Source: Membranipora membranacea
Lineage: Eukaryota > Bryozoa > Gymnolaemata > Cheilostomatida > Membraniporidae
Assembly: GCA_914767715.1 (NCBI GenBank)
Contig: OU612069.1
Span: forward strand, 22,195,387-22,255,386
Direction of reading: 5' to 3'
Length of the DNA: 60,000 nucleotides
Positions 1 through 12,599 of this stretch are shown here, piece after piece (the stretch's first letter is position 1; each line of letters starts with the position of its first letter). The notes below the pieces were generated by a model. That model searched no databases, was not told the DNA's origin, and was given only the letters and a program-made list of their open reading frames with translations. The translations under genes were made by a program, and so were the position numbers.

Positions 1-487
1 AACACACCAATTATGTCAAACCACCGAAACTGACAAAATGCACTGAGGGATCGATGAGATTGATTGAGATGCTCAGCAACACACAGGGGTGGCTTCATGC
101 TGCTGGGGCCGGCCATGAGGAGGTTGTACTAGAGAAGGCCTCGAAACAGCGTTTGACTCATGGTTTCTAGCTGAAGACCTGTGTGTTGTGCAGTGGTACG
201 CGCACCACTGTATGTTGTATCTCAAAGTGATCGTATCTAAATTATTTTTTGGTGTGGATAGTTGTGACAGCCCATTGAAATGATGAATTCATTTGTGACA
301 AGGAATTTGCAACTGCATTGTCAATTTGTTCAAGTGGTGTTTTCTGATGGTTGCTGACAGCAGCTCAGGATTGGTTTGCTTATTGTTGAAGTCGCTTTCT
401 TTATTTATTGCGTATGCCTCTTATTGTGTACTCTATTCTAGATCACCTTGCTTGCATCGCTAATTTTTGGCAGAGATGAATAATAAA
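1..487. other. No recognisable feature
   Basis: No convincing coding region, RNA gene or mobile element is visible before the tandem repeat that begins near 488. Confidence 0.4.
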
Positions 488-1257
488 GATAACATCAAAC
501 TTTTGCTCGAGAATTATGTGTGGTATTTGTTGTGGGTATTTGATTTCATTTGTGATAAGCTATGCTCTTACTGCACTGCCAATCCCAGTGATTTGCGAAA
601 TAGATTATTATGGCTAAATAGAAATTTGAATTTTAGGAATGTTAAATAAGTGATTTTGCGGGTGAACCGGATAAATCCAGGCAACATCAAACTTTTGCAT
701 GAGAATAATGTGTGGTATTTGTTGTGGGTATTTGATTTCATTTGTGATAAGCTATTGTCTTATTGCACTGCCAATCCCAGTGATTTGCAAATAGATTATT
801 ATGGCTAAATAGAAATTTGAATTTTAGGAATGTTAAAAAAGTCATTTTGCGGGTGAACCGGATAAATCCAGGCAACATCAAACTTTTGCATGAGAATAAT
901 GTGTGGTATTTGTTGTGGGTATTTGATTTCATTTGTGATAAGCTATGGTCTTATTGCACTGCCAATCCCAGTGATTTGCAAATAGACTATTATGGCTAAA
1001 TAGAAATTTGAATTTTAGGAATGTTAAAAAAGTCCTTTTGCGGGTGAACCGGATAAATCCAGGCAACATCAAACTTTTGCGTCAGAATAATGTGTGGTAT
1101 TTGTTGTGGGTATTTGATTACATTTGTGATAAGCTATGCTCTTATTGCACTGCCAATCCCAGTGATTTGCAAAGAGATTATTATGGCTAAATAGAAATTT
1201 GAATTTTAGGAATGTTAAAAAAGTCATTTTGCAGGTGAACTGGATAAATCCAGGCAA
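488..1257. repeat. 191-bp tandem repeat, about 4 copies
   Basis: A unit of about 191 bp is repeated head to tail four times. The landmark AACATCAAACTTTTGC recurs near 490, 682, 873 and 1065, and the array stops at GATAAATCCAGGCAA near 1255. Copies differ by only a few bases, such as GCATGAG versus GCGTCAG. Open frames of about 60 codons recur in each unit but match no family I know and are best explained by the repeat itself. It looks like a short satellite or minisatellite array. Confidence 0.9.
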
Positions 1258-1622
1258 TGATTTCAATAGCATCACATTACACAAATTATATTATGCCTTT
1301 CTACCCTGGCGGCTCGATTCGTCAGCCTTTAAATCAATATTTTTATAAACACATTTTTACATCATGGGGATTCATTTTCACCTGTGGCGATGGCCTTGGT
1401 TAGTCCATATGAATTGGTGCATCGAGATCAAATCTAATATTATTTACGATTTTATGTTTACAAGAAATGCTTTAGGTTTTTATTGATTTACTTGCCATCA
1501 CAAACATGAAATGTTGCGAGAAAAGGATGCATATAATTTGTCATTAAAGGAGCTTGCTACTAATGTATGGAACTTGCATTTGAGGGCATCGCTCTAGAAA
1601 ATTTTGTATGATGTGATGCTCA
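1258..1622. other. No recognisable feature
   Basis: AT-rich spacer between the tandem repeat and a LINE fragment. No coding or RNA signal is seen. Confidence 0.4.
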
Positions 1623-1919
1623 TCAGCAAAACAGCACAATAATATCGAGGTCGCCTACGTCAAGCCTCAAATTCTTAGCAACATTAAAAACTTTTCTTAG
1701 TAATTTCTTGTCTATGGTACATATGCTCGTGTGCAAAACAGGCAGACAATACATCAAAAGGGAAACTACAAAACTTTTGAACATCATGGAAGCTAATGGC
1801 TTTGTACTTAGATGCAACATTTTTTTAACAACATACATTCTTTGACTTGCTTCGCCAGCTATTCTTTGCACATAATCTTCAAATCTCAGGTATTTCACCC
1901 GACAATTTTTCGGTGCCAT
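1623..1919 (-). pseudogene. LINE reverse-transcriptase C-terminal fragment
   Basis: A 98-codon minus-strand frame resembles the region after the RT catalytic core in CR1/Jockey/L2-like non-LTR retrotransposons. The hallmarks are ASQRMYVVKKM followed by a FKSFVVSLLMYCLPV segment and then DKKLLRKVFNVAKNL, matching the usual pattern of repeated K/R-rich helices, an 'L-x-Y-C-L-P-V-W' strand and a basic helix. The catalytic FADD region is not present and the frame closes with a stop just upstream of the first residue, so this is a truncated dead copy. The family is known from general LINE architecture; the exact clade cannot be fixed from this fragment. Confidence 0.6.
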
Positions 1920-2556
1920 CTCAGACGTACCCTCAGCTGTTTATGCTCATGGCGTTTTACACCTTTAAAATACTATGGGACATGCTAATATCAAAACTCA
2001 GGTTTCGAATCCTCCCAGGTTGAGAGCCCTGATATTATATAATCAAATAGTAACTAGAAACCAGAAGTATTTTATATCTGATATAATATGCCTTCATAAT
2101 AACAATACTACTACTATTAAGGCTTCTTTGAGGGAAGGATTTGGGATTTTAACAGTGACATTTATTTTCGCAAAAATCAGAAGCATTGCCCAATCTATTC
2201 TTAAACATTTTACTTGAAAGACATTAATTTATGTTTGAAACAACCCTAATAATTAATCTTCAATAATTTTTAATTGACATTGTTTCCTCAATCAATCCTT
2301 GTTTAAAATGTGATAATGTCAGGCCTTCTCGTGTATTTCTTAGGATTGAAATATTTCATAACTGTTTGATGGGTATCTCTGGCTTAGATTTAATTCATAT
2401 CACTGGGTAAGGTCGGTTGACTGACACAAGTACCTGCAGATGAATTATGCGACCTCATTTAATCTCCCCACTCAAAAACTTTGACCCCATCCAGAAAAAA
2501 TTAGAACCAGTAGTATTGAATTTGGATTGGAAATAGTAAATCAAATATCTATCGCT
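1920..2556. other. No recognisable feature
   Basis: AT-rich sequence with only short unsupported frames. Confidence 0.4.
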
Positions 2557-2567
2557 ACCTATTCTCT

Positions 2568-2668
2568 AGTCAAGGGGCCGTTGCCTGCGTTTGGGATTTT
2601 GTGGCGCTCCGTTTTAAAGTGAAACGGAGCGCCACAAAATCCCAAACGCAGGCAACGGCCCCTTGACT
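2568..2668. mobile_element. 101-bp hairpin MITE with 11-bp target duplication
   Basis: Two perfect 47-bp inverted arms beginning AGTCAAGGGGCCGTTGCC surround a 7-base loop (TAAAGTG). The element is flanked on both sides by ACCTATTCTCT (2557-2567 and 2669-2679), an 11-bp direct repeat expected from transposition. It has no coding capacity. The perfect arms imply recent insertion or strong gene conversion. An 11-bp duplication is at the upper end of the Mutator-like range, but the superfamily assignment is only a guess. Confidence 0.88.
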
Positions 2669-2679
2669 ACCTATTCTCT

Positions 2680-5600
2680 TGCTATCTTGCAGCTATCTTA
2701 CGGAGAGTTATTTAACCAGATTGACACAATTGATTGTTCTGCTTGGTGCTTGGAGTTTGAAATAAAACCTGTATACATATTTGGTATGTTGAAAGTTCTT
2801 TCAACCTAACGGTTCATCAATGAATATCAACATTTCACCAACCTACTCCAGATTAATACAAAAAGGTTTAATTTTTTTAACATTTGATTTCAAACCAATT
2901 GCATGCAATTGAGTAATGTGGCTAGTATCTGGCGAAACGACGTCGATGCATCAGTTCCATGTCGTCTACCAAATACATTTTCTAGAAGGTTCGACCATTA
3001 CGACAGGATTTCCATAATGCAACTATAGTCTGGAGTTCCAATCATTTCCACAAATTCCTGCTAAAGGAATACCCACACTGATATTTAAGCTGTAATATGA
3101 GACCGGTAGCTTACACAGGCGGCTGGGTTGCCAGATTAGGTAAACTGAGCCCCCCAGACTTTTGCCCCTCGCCTGACGGACTTTTGCCCCCCCCCCCCCC
3201 CGGCGTGGGATTAGGGGATTGTAGTGCCATTACAGCAGTTAAGATTTAAATGATAAATGATTGCCTGGACAGCCTTGTAGCAGATAATCTTTCAAAGCTC
3301 TCAGCTGATTATTATCGCCTGCATTTATATCTTTAGAATTTACAGTGACCACCAGACATTCTGCACAAACGAATTCTATTGTGTCATTGAACTATAGGTC
3401 TATTTGAGTTACCCTTGCTTCTCTCTACCCACATACCATAAAATTCAGAGCTTGTACTCCATGCCCAGAGCATCTTCAGTCAACAAACAACTGATGAAAG
3501 CCTTCCACGCTAAAAAATCCCAAGGAGCGTGGATTAACCCTTTGTGTGTCATCTATTTTTTTGGAATTCCTAAAAATGATAGGGGGTTATAAATATTAAT
3601 ATATCTTAAAATCTAGAGGGTGTAGAAGGAAAGTTTAAATATTAACTTCTTCTAAACAAGATTCCTGATCTATCTATATAATTTTTGAACCTAGTTCTCA
3701 GGCTATTTGTAGACTGATAAACCTTTTGATCATGTTTTGGAAATGAATAGAAAGCTGTTTATTTTAAACAAGAAGTCGTACTCATCGTACTCTTAAATAT
3801 AAATGATATACATGTTCATCCACAGTAGGAATACCTGCATTGAACTAAAGTTCACTGATACCTGAATAGGATGCAAAGCAATGGAATGAAAAATTATGAA
3901 TAATCGCCGAGGTGAGAATAAAAAATGTCCGAAAATATTTCAATCAGAAGAAAAGATCAAAAAGTTTAGATGTTATTCTTCGCATATGTTCACCCACAAA
4001 ACATTGGCATTCACAATCCTCAACCCTAGAAGGTCTACTGCGTCAGTAGGCGCAAAAAATGCCCTGAGTCAAATGATATATCAATACAGATGTGAACACT
4101 GAACAGCTTGAAACTTTGATAAAATGAGAGCATGTGCCCATCCCTATCAATTATCATATGGGAAAGTTATGTGGCACTACTTTTTGACCTCGATTCAACA
4201 GTGTGCGGTGACAACATAGTGCTGCGCAGATATCAGAGTGTGACTTGTGTGACAGTTCACTATCCGAGGGGGTGCTTATCTGATGCTTCATGACTGGTGT
4301 CCGCTCTATACCACCATGAGTCTCAATTATAGTCTGAAACCGTGTCATAATTGTGGCTAAATCAGGCGGAAGGTGTCAACATTTCGCTGGCTAAAGTATC
4401 CTTAATTTGATATATTTGGCATATTCGATATTTACCGCAACCCATCACCAAAAGAAACTATATAATACACGTCCAAGTGATGTAGCAACAATCATGAATC
4501 AGAGGATTACATTGTTTGACATATATAATAATTTTGCCGGTGACTCCCAAGATACTGATAGATAAACATTGGTGATCATTCAAGCCCATACATACTTGGG
4601 TGGGGTGGTATTTGTCTCTGGTGTCTTTACAACTTCAGTTCCAAGTGTAACAGAGAGAGCATCAGCAGGGTGTGCTTTTTGGAAGCTGGAGTTATTGGTG
4701 GTGAGTGACAGGGTGTGAGAAATCTGCTGAGTATGATGCTCTGTCGTCTAACTTCTGAGACGCTGTCCCCATCCTACGTTCACTCCTCCAAATAGAAACA
4801 CAGTAAAAAATAATCTTGTATGTAGAAATGTCATGATTTGAAGTCAAAACAATGGTAAGATTGTTGTAGAAAAACAATTATGTGTGGAGTTTGGGACACC
4901 ATATATGAGTATATCTGTGAGAAATGACCTCCTGACAGCTATCTATTGTATGTCGTCTATAGAATATGATCAAGCTATGACTGTCCACTAAACTCCGAAT
5001 TGAGATGTATGTAGGCCACATCAAAACAGCACTGCTTGCAGTACCATTCTATCACAAAAAGAATGCAAAGCGAAAACAGATATAATATATACAAGCTCAG
5101 TGTCAGGCCCGAGGTGAAGCAACATTAGCAAATGCTCACTTCAATGGTTTGTTCAAAAGCTTCAGGTGAAGGCGTCATAGGTGTCATACAATAACCCCCA
5201 CTCCTCCCCTCCCTTCCCTTCTAACAGAGGCACTGTTGAAGTTTAGATCAGAGTACACAATATGACACAAAAATCATGACTCAGAATAATTCATTTTACC
5301 GACAAATTAATCAGTTGAGCGGGAAAGTGTGATAGACAACGAACCAAAGATGAATAATAGTACAGCCATCTCCGATATTACACTAACAGTGATCAACAAA
5401 TGTAGCCTACATATTTCTTAGCCATGTGTTGCACTAACAAAAACAGGGCCATTCACAGTAAACAACCCTAGAAGGCCTCCTGTTATTGACAACGAGATGA
5501 CATAACTCGTCATCTTTTTCCACATTCATCACAACCATCTTCTAAAATGTGACATTGGTTAGCTTCTAGACATTTGTTCAATGACTACAGCAATCCATGA

Positions 5601-7679
5601 CAGTGAGTAATATAGGCCTAAGGTAGTATAGTGTAAGTAATCAACCAAAACTGCCAATGAAAAGTTCATTTCCAAATGACTGAGTGGTGACAAAGTGAAT
5701 ATCAAATTCCAGCTAGCTAGTGCTATGTAGTCACTTCACTCTGACTCATCACATCCAATCAAGTACCCATTCCCTATCCACTAAAGATAAACCACCCATT
5801 TTGACTCTGAGAGAGATCAAGCAGGAGTGGGGAAACTTTTCAATATGGAGTAGCGTTGGTTGGGTGGTTGGCCATCAATAATGTTAAGTTGGATGGATGA
5901 AGACTTCGTTTTTTGATCCAGAACCATTACAAGTTCTGTGACAAATGCCTGCATTTCTAGTTCCTCCCATTTTACTAGTGACACCAGAAGCACATCCAAA
6001 TGCAGAACAATTGGATAAAACTAGGGATAATGACATAACATACACTGTGACATTGCATTGACTAGATTGGAAAGCAAGCAGTATGTGCTCGACACATACT
6101 TGACTTACTTCTCTACCTTTGCATTTGGAGTTGCTCCCCCTCCAGCCATCCACACAAGACGGCATCGTTTCATTTGGATTTTACTGGGATTGGAGTAACA
6201 AGAAATGCAGGGGTGAAAATATTTTAATTGATATACAAGTAATATTATAATCATGTGGGAATTTGCCAACAGTATTTACAGCTATGTTTTTCAATTGTTA
6301 TTCAGCAGACTGTTTGAACTGCAATGGTTGTCTGCACTTAATTTTTGTAATAGAGGAGAGCTCCGAAGGCGCTTGGGTGCCTTTATCAAGAATTGGACGT
6401 GACAACCCTGTCACAACCATCCAATGAGTTCATTAACACTCAAGTATCTTAAAAATTTCAACTGCGAGGTTAATGTTAAGTGCCTAAGTTGAGTAAATGT
6501 TGGCTAGCCATAATTTTATTACTTCAAGCCATCTTCTCGAAATGCAATTCTTTTCCTATCGAATTAACATTACTCCACTAGAGTAGCCCCATCATGTAAG
6601 TGGGGTCCAATGGTATTGAAGTAACTCACGGTTTAATCTCCTGACATTTTCTGGCAGGAAGCCATGGTTTATTAGCTACTGAATACCATCAAATCATCTT
6701 CTGATCTAAAACCACATATTATATATGCGGGAGTCTAGATAAAGAAAAGAGAGCAAATGTTAGCTTGCTTTAAATTTAGCTATACATTGTGAATTTTACC
6801 TGCTGCAAATACTTAACTCCCTTAGGGTATACACAATGTTACATTGACTGTCAGCAACTCACATTTCGGCACGTATTATATAATATATTGACTATGGACC
6901 AAGTTTGTTTCCCCCATGAAACAGCTGAGGTCGGCTCAACGAATATGAATGGTTGAGGATGAATTTTTTTTCGCAATTCTTAGTTTTGGATTTTTTACCA
7001 GGTGAATTAATACTAATGAAAACCGTGTAAGCCCTCTTTCTTTCACCCTTTCTAGATATGAAGTTATGGCACTGAGATCATTGCATTGGGAGCCGAATTC
7101 TAACATTTTGCCAAATTAAAAAATAACACAACACTTAGAAACCTGGTTTTTGCACAAAATTGCAGGTGGGTATAAACAAAAACGGGAAAGATGAGACGTA
7201 GGCTATCAATTCTTCACTCAACAGTGTCATAGTGCTAAGATTGCTGATAAGATCTGGAGCAATGGTACCTTATAATCTAATCTGAAAATATACCGAAAGC
7301 GATGCAGTTAAATCTATATTCCCTATGATAGAAACAGATTTGCCAGCCGTTGGTGAAGAAGTTTGTGAAGTTTTATATCTGGTTTCTTGGAATGAAAATT
7401 GTGATGCAGTTGAGACTCTATACAGCCAATAAATCATTTGATTTCAATACCATTGGCAAAAGACAAGGTCTGCACTGGTTTCCTTCCTCTGATGATCGGG
7501 GTTGGTACATTCTTTATTACATTATAGACCAGTTGGAGTATTTCAATCAGCATGAGCTGCGCTTTGTAAACCAAATTATCATTAAAACTTAAATGCTCAA
7601 TATCCTCACACCTTAGATAAATTTGTTTGCAAATAGTTCACACAAGAGTGAGTACTATAGTTCAGTATTCGGCCACTAA
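2680..7679. other. 5-kb region without recognised genes
   Basis: Only short frames (60-90 codons) without family resemblance or paired splice sites are seen. A C15 tract lies at 3187-3201. I could not assemble a multi-exon gene here on either strand. Confidence 0.4.
3187..3201. repeat. C15 homopolymer
   Basis: Fifteen consecutive C residues inside a C-rich stretch. Length is likely unstable and prone to sequencing error. Confidence 0.9.
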
Positions 7680-7684
7680 GAAAG

Positions 7685-7790
7685 ATGGCGGTTCACTAAA
7701 ATGCGGAAATGCGGAATTTCTCTTGAAAGTACGCGTTAGGACGCGTGTTTCTCAGTTTTACGATGAAATGACTAAAATGCGGAAATTTGG
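7685..7790. mobile_element. MITE fragment with GGTTCACTAAAATGCGGAAAT end
   Basis: The sequence GGTTCACTAAAATGCGGAAAT near 7690 and ATGACTAAAATGCGGAAATTTGG near 7767 belong to the family seen at 14.65-14.86 kb, where the reverse complement ATTTCCGCATTATAGTGAACC forms the other terminus. There is no coding capacity. The boundaries are approximate because no target duplication was identified. Confidence 0.55.
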
Positions 7791-8023
7791 AAAACACATT
7801 CTAATTGGTTAAATGAATCCCACCAAGCCAATCAGGGGTAGTCAACTCATTTTCTGCCTAATCCAAAACATGGTCAGGATTTTGGTTGATGCCTGGTGGT
7901 GTTCTTCATGAAGAAGCTCTGTAAAACTGCATACTCTACTCTACTCTGCTAGGGAAGACTATATTGCTGTAGAGTTTTCCTTTCCAGTCTTGGCAAGTTT
8001 CAGGTAACAGTTTCCATCCTTGT

Positions 8024-8570
8024 ATGGTGGTAGCACTCACTAATTTAGCTAAATATCTCACTCTTGTATTTGTGAGACGAACCATTCCTCCCCAGTCTAC
8101 TGTCCTCCGTGCCAGAGCATACAAGCAACTGGTCAGACCGGTGCTCGAGTACGCATCCTGTGCTTGGGACCTTCTACCAAAGACGCTATCCAAAGATGTA
8201 GAAGCGGTACAGAGAAGATCGGCCAGGACGGTCCTTAACATCCCTCGGACCAGCCACACTTCGACCACAGCCCTTCTACAGAAATTGGATTGGAAACCAC
8301 TGGCTGAGAGGAGTGAGAGAAGGCGCACCTGTATGTTCAGGGCGATGCACTAGGGGGAGATCAACACTGACATCTCCAATTATGTATCGCTATCAGACTG
8401 CAAGCTTAGTAGCCGACGACATGGCAAGCAATACAGAGTAGAGCACCATAGAACTAAAGCTCACATGGCAACTTTCTTCATCTCGACTAGCAAGATTTGG
8501 AATGATCTTAACAGGACGGACAGACTCCTCTGCTCCCCCGGTTCACCCTGCCCTCCCATTCCTTGCCCTA
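8024..8570 (+). pseudogene. CR1/Jockey-type LINE RT C-terminal fragment
   Basis: The frame 8024-8353 encodes AYKQLVRPVLEYASCAWD followed by KDVEAVQRRSARTVLN, the classic C-terminal 'LVRP-x-LEYAS-x-x-WDP ... IE-x-VQRRAAR' signature of CR1/Jockey-superfamily LINEs. A stop at 8351-8353 is followed by homologous sequence in other frames (NYVSLSDCKLSSRRHG, then SKIWNDLN, the usual 'R-x-WN-x-L' end motif), so the copy is truncated and broken. The catalytic RT core and endonuclease are missing. It differs from the fragments at 1.6 kb and 57.5-59.4 kb, so more than one LINE lineage has been active here. Confidence 0.85.
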
Positions 8571-8639
8571 CACGGATACCTTGACCTTGAAAATGTTAAC
8601 GGACATATGGCTAGCCACATTACCGGAGTCTTCAAACCT

Positions 8640-8944
8640 ACCTGAAGTTGGTGATTACGTCAGCAAGTACCAAGTACCAAGTAAATATTTTCAACGTTGT
8701 ATTATTAAGTACTATCTATATAAATATTAATAATAAGCATCATTACTTCACTTCTCTCTCTAATACTTTACTGTAAGTAGTACTATTACTACTACAACTT
8801 ACTCAGCTTACTAGTTACAAGTCTAGTAGCCTTCCCACTCACTGAACTAAACCATTACACTGCTGTTATATACCAACGCTTACTCAAGTCAGTGCTGTAT
8901 TGTCACTTGTGTGCTTAGATAAGTGACTGTGTGTAAATAAGTTA
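8640..8944. other. Low-complexity spacer
   Basis: Rich in short AGTAAGTAC/ACTAC/TTACT words. No gene or RNA is seen. Confidence 0.35.
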
Positions 8945-9095
8945 TAAGCATGTATACTTTGCCATGCATACCCCATCATAGCCTGTCTTGACAAGCTTTA
9001 TTCGGCGCCCACCCCCGAACAAAGTTTGTCAAGACAGGCTAACTCTGGCAACGGGCATTGGATTGGCAAAGTATACAATTACATGCTTGTAAGTT
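8945..9095. repeat. Nested inverted repeat (hairpin element)
   Basis: Outer arms around AGCATGTATACTTTGCCA (8948-8965) and the inverted TTGGCAAAGTATACAATTACATGCT (about 9061-9086) enclose inner arms TAGCCTGTCTTGACAAGCTT (8979-8998) and AAGTTTGTCAAGACAGGCTA (9022-9041). The inner loop is GC-rich. This is probably a miniature inverted-repeat element. No target duplication was resolved. Confidence 0.7.
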
Positions 9096-9099
9096 CTCA

Positions 9100-11149
9100 A
9101 GATGCCGATAGTCCCATGGTGCCCCTGGCTTGGGACTTACTTGCAAGCCTTATTTTACATATTATATATAAGCCTAGGTAGGAACTCAAGTCCAAGATCT
9201 TGTCACTTGTGCTTGGTTTGGTTACTATCCACCCCTCCTTCTTATGATCTCTACTTTAGAAAGCTGAAAGTAGTGAAGCTTGGTGGTTCTTAGAAATGTA
9301 CAACTAGTTGTATTCAGATTACTAGAAATTCGTCAATTTATCCATAGTATTATATCTGAAGATCATAACATATTGCATCGAAAGAATATGAAGAAAAAAC
9401 ATTAAACAGTACGGATATTACCTAGGCCTGTAAGTGCATGATATTTGCTCGTTGCAGGAAAAAGGTTTCTTTCTCTTACTGGCGATGGTTTACTGTGAGA
9501 AGAGCGATCGGCGGTCTTCATACTCATTTCTATCCATTGACAACTGCGACTGAGACAAAGATCAGTGTGAGTAGGCTACCTCTTGTCTTTTAGGATAATC
9601 AAGTCTAGATGACAAAGATGTCTGTGGGCTTTTTATTTTTCCCATAAGATTACTTCAGCATATTTCAGACCCTGTGTAGAAATATGCTTTAGCTGATTTG
9701 TTTGTTGAGTTGTCTGCTCACACTTATTGAGAAGGTAACTTTGAATGGAATTTAACGCTAGCTATGTGTGAGCAGTGAGGGTGCAAGCAGGGTGAGGGTG
9801 GTGCGAGCCTTTTGCCTGAGGTTGTAAGCCCATCCATTTAGACCTGACTTGATTGTGCTCCACATCATTCAGATGCTATTACTAAGTTTCATAGATCAGC
9901 ACGCTAGACAGTGCATCGTTTGGAATAAAAATGACACTTGAGCCATATGCCTACACTGAACAGCTTAGTGCTAATGTACTTACCGCCTCTTTCACCATTA
10001 AAGCTGATGAATTTGTCATGGAGATCCTAGGTCTTTGGTTTTGGCTCACAGAATTATTTATTAGACAGCTTATAGTGCATTAATCCCAATAGTCTTTTTT
10101 TTAAATGGATAACCAAAAAGGGAAATACTTGCACTACAAAAAAAAGCGGCATCCTCGCTGCTCTTTGCCTTGAAAATATAAAATTATCTCTAAACATATT
10201 GCTGAGAAGTAGCATATTTAGTTGCACTGATTGTCCATGTACAATTAAATTTGGCATCAGTAATTCAGTGCAACTTTTGAAATGAAGGTGAAGACCACTT
10301 GCCATTTTAGATGCGCGGTAGCGAAGATGTCAGATGTTCACTGGTTACTCACAAGCAATGCCACTGTTTCGTCTGCAGTACTCAACACTATACAGTGTGC
10401 CTGTCTAACCAATGAGGGAGTTCATTGGTCTAACAAGCAAAAGCCATTGTAAGTTGACCTAGTCATAAAACGTAAAAAATTGCCGAATAATATGAAGAAA
10501 GCTTGAGTTGCTTGGTGGTAAGGTAATGAGTGTCATATTATGACATATTATGTGAAAAATCAGCAGTTTTTCATTTTCTTTCCCATTGAGCTCTCTTAAT
10601 TCAATTTGATTCATCAATTGTGGAACAACTAATATATCTGTATCCTCATCATTGATCAGTTTGTCCAACGATGATCAATTGTTTATATCTTACCTCAAAA
10701 ATCCATCGCAGGCGTTTTTTGAAGTCGCTTGGCACTGATTTTGTTTGTTATTGGTACTTGTAGAACTGAGTGTCACTAAAAGTTAATTCAATCTGTGAGT
10801 GAATACAGGTCGATTACTCGCATCATACCATGCAAGTACAATCCTGCATGCGTGATCATGACTATCCAAAGAGTGGGAAACATGGGAAAGAGACTTTATG
10901 TTGAGGTAATTTTGATAACTTTTGGCATTACATGCTGCGAGTGATATGTTCTAGACCTATCTCAGTTGCCTCATAATCTCTGAATGATCACATGGTGGAA
11001 GTAGGTGTTGATCATAGCTCTTGCCCCATGATCAAGACTTTTCTGACAACATAATTAGTCTGATACAGAGGGTTGACAGCAGGTAGTTTATAACAACAAT
11101 TGTCCAAAATACCTCAAATAAGTGAGTGCCCTATCCACCGGTCCATGAC
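9100..11149. other. 2-kb region without recognised genes
   Basis: Only short unsupported frames are visible on both strands. No RNA gene or mobile element was recognised. Confidence 0.35.
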
Positions 11150-11515
11150 CTCTGAAATCTGTTGTGTCGATTGCATGGCCTGAAATACGGAGCAAATCAC
11201 ATAGTGTGCTATTATGAAAAGGATTGATACCGGTAATTAGAAAGTTTGATAAGCCCCACACACAGTTGTATGTGGAGTAATCTTACAGACTACTTACAGT
11301 AAATCCATCTGATTTATACCCTCTCCACCCACACAAGTCCCTTACATTGTTGGGTTGGCGTAAACAAACCACTAACGGTAACAATGGTTCCTACATATTA
11401 TATATTTTATATTTCAGGTTTTTCCCAGATTTCCAGTTCAGGTTGAGGTTATAAGTGTGCTGATGTTATGATGCATATTTATGTGTTATGGCGATGAATA
11501 ACATTCAGGTAAGAA
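11150..11515. repeat. Local segmental duplication, copy 1
   Basis: Shares an ordered series of words with 11935-12390: CGATTGCATGGCCTGAAA, then CTTACATT-x-TxGGGTTGG-x-GTAAA, GGTAACAATGGTTCC, ATTTCAG-TTT, GATTTCCAG and CTGATGTTATG. This indicates a diverged tandem duplication of roughly 0.4-kb blocks about 0.8 kb apart. No coding function is seen. Confidence 0.65.
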
Positions 11516-11934
11516 ATACCAGTCAGAAAGAAGTATAATGTGAAACTTAACTTATACCGTGGCCGCATGTGTGAAATCCAACCATCGTTCAGTACTTCAA
11601 ACTCAAACTACCTTATAACCCATATAAATATTAGCTTTTGAAGACAAGCTAAAAAAACAGTACGATCTCATAATGTCACTTCGCGCAATGCCTTAAGTTT
11701 TGAAAATTGGTTTGTGTACATCCTTCATAAATAACCCAAGAGACGTAAATAAATAAGCTAGTTAGGAGGTGACTTTATGTTAGCACACCCCAATTTCCAC
11801 AAAGCCATTTTATTAAAACTCCTCTTGGGTAGTTCAAAAGAACCTATCCTCTTCAAACACGGTCTTTTTTGTGCTCTTGGGTAGAGAGGATATACACCCC
11901 TAAGAAGTAAGGTGCTAGAAATGCTCTTCAATGT

Positions 11935-12390
11935 GACTAAAAATCCAGCTTCAGTAGTACCGATTGCATGGCCTGAAAATTTGGTTTGAGTAACTATCTG
12001 TAGAAATTCCATATCACATGTACCCTCCCTGCTGCCACAAAATTACCCTTCCTTACATTCTAGGGTTGGAGTAAAAAAACCCTTAATGTGTTTAACAGGC
12101 AGTAACAATGGTTCCCCATATTATAGAAAAGGTATACACCCGAGGGTGCTGGGGGCTGGAACAATCAACCTTGAAAGCTCCCCCAACGGGATTTGAACTC
12201 ACAAATCCTGCGGCACCAATCACCTGGCCGTGAATAGTAAGCGCGCTGACCGATCGCACCATCTCACCGTCCCCACAAATTTTATATATTTTTTTTTCAG
12301 ATGATTTCCAGACTCCTTGCTCAGGTTTGCAGTATTAGTATACTGATGTTATGCAGCATGTTTATTTATAATGGTGAAGAACTGTGTACA
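11935..12390. repeat. Local segmental duplication, copy 2 (interrupted by a SINE)
   Basis: The second copy of the 11.15-11.5 kb block, sharing CGATTGCATGGCCTGAAA, AGTAACAATGGTTCC and CTGATGTTATG. The first and last parts are separated by the tRNA-like insertion at about 12126-12276 that copy 1 lacks, so the SINE was inserted after the duplication. Confidence 0.65.
12126..12276 (-). mobile_element. tRNA-derived SINE
   Basis: Read on the minus strand, the head contains an A-box-like TGGTGCGATCGGTCAGCGCG and, about 60 bases on, a B-box-like GAGTTCAAATCCC, in the order and spacing of a tRNA polymerase III promoter. It continues into a non-tRNA body rather than a 3' acceptor stem. It interrupts a duplicated segment, confirming that it is an insertion. 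It could be a degenerate tRNA pseudogene, but the body favours a SINE. Confidence 0.7.
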
Positions 12391-12397
12391 ATTCTGA

Positions 12398-12580
12398 AGT
12401 GGGATTCTGAAGTATTGAACAATGCTGTGGTTTGATTCAACATATAACTCAATATATATACATATATACATATATATCACTGACCTTATTATAAGGTCAG
12501 TGATATATATATATATGTATATATATTGAGTCATATGTTGAATCAAACCACAGCATTGTTCAATACTTCAGAATCCCACT
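12398..12580. mobile_element. 183-bp hairpin MITE
   Basis: Arms of about 88-90 bp beginning AGTGGGATTCTGAAGTATTG run inward through (AT/TATACAT)-rich sequence to a tight centre CCTTAT-T-ATAAGG near 12490. The right arm ends AATCCCACT at 12580. The arms differ by only a few bases and an AT-slippage indel. There is no coding capacity. The flanks AATTCTGA and TTCAAAATT suggest that the true ends may lie slightly further out; no target duplication was resolved. Confidence 0.85.
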
Positions 12581-12599
12581 TTCAAAATTTTCATCATAC

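Noticed and set aside
467-1190. 60-codon frames as tandem small genes
   Set aside because: They follow the 191-bp repeat and match no family.
5817-6165. Overlapping minus-strand frames as exons
   Set aside because: The frames overlap each other, have no convincing splice sites and no family resemblance.
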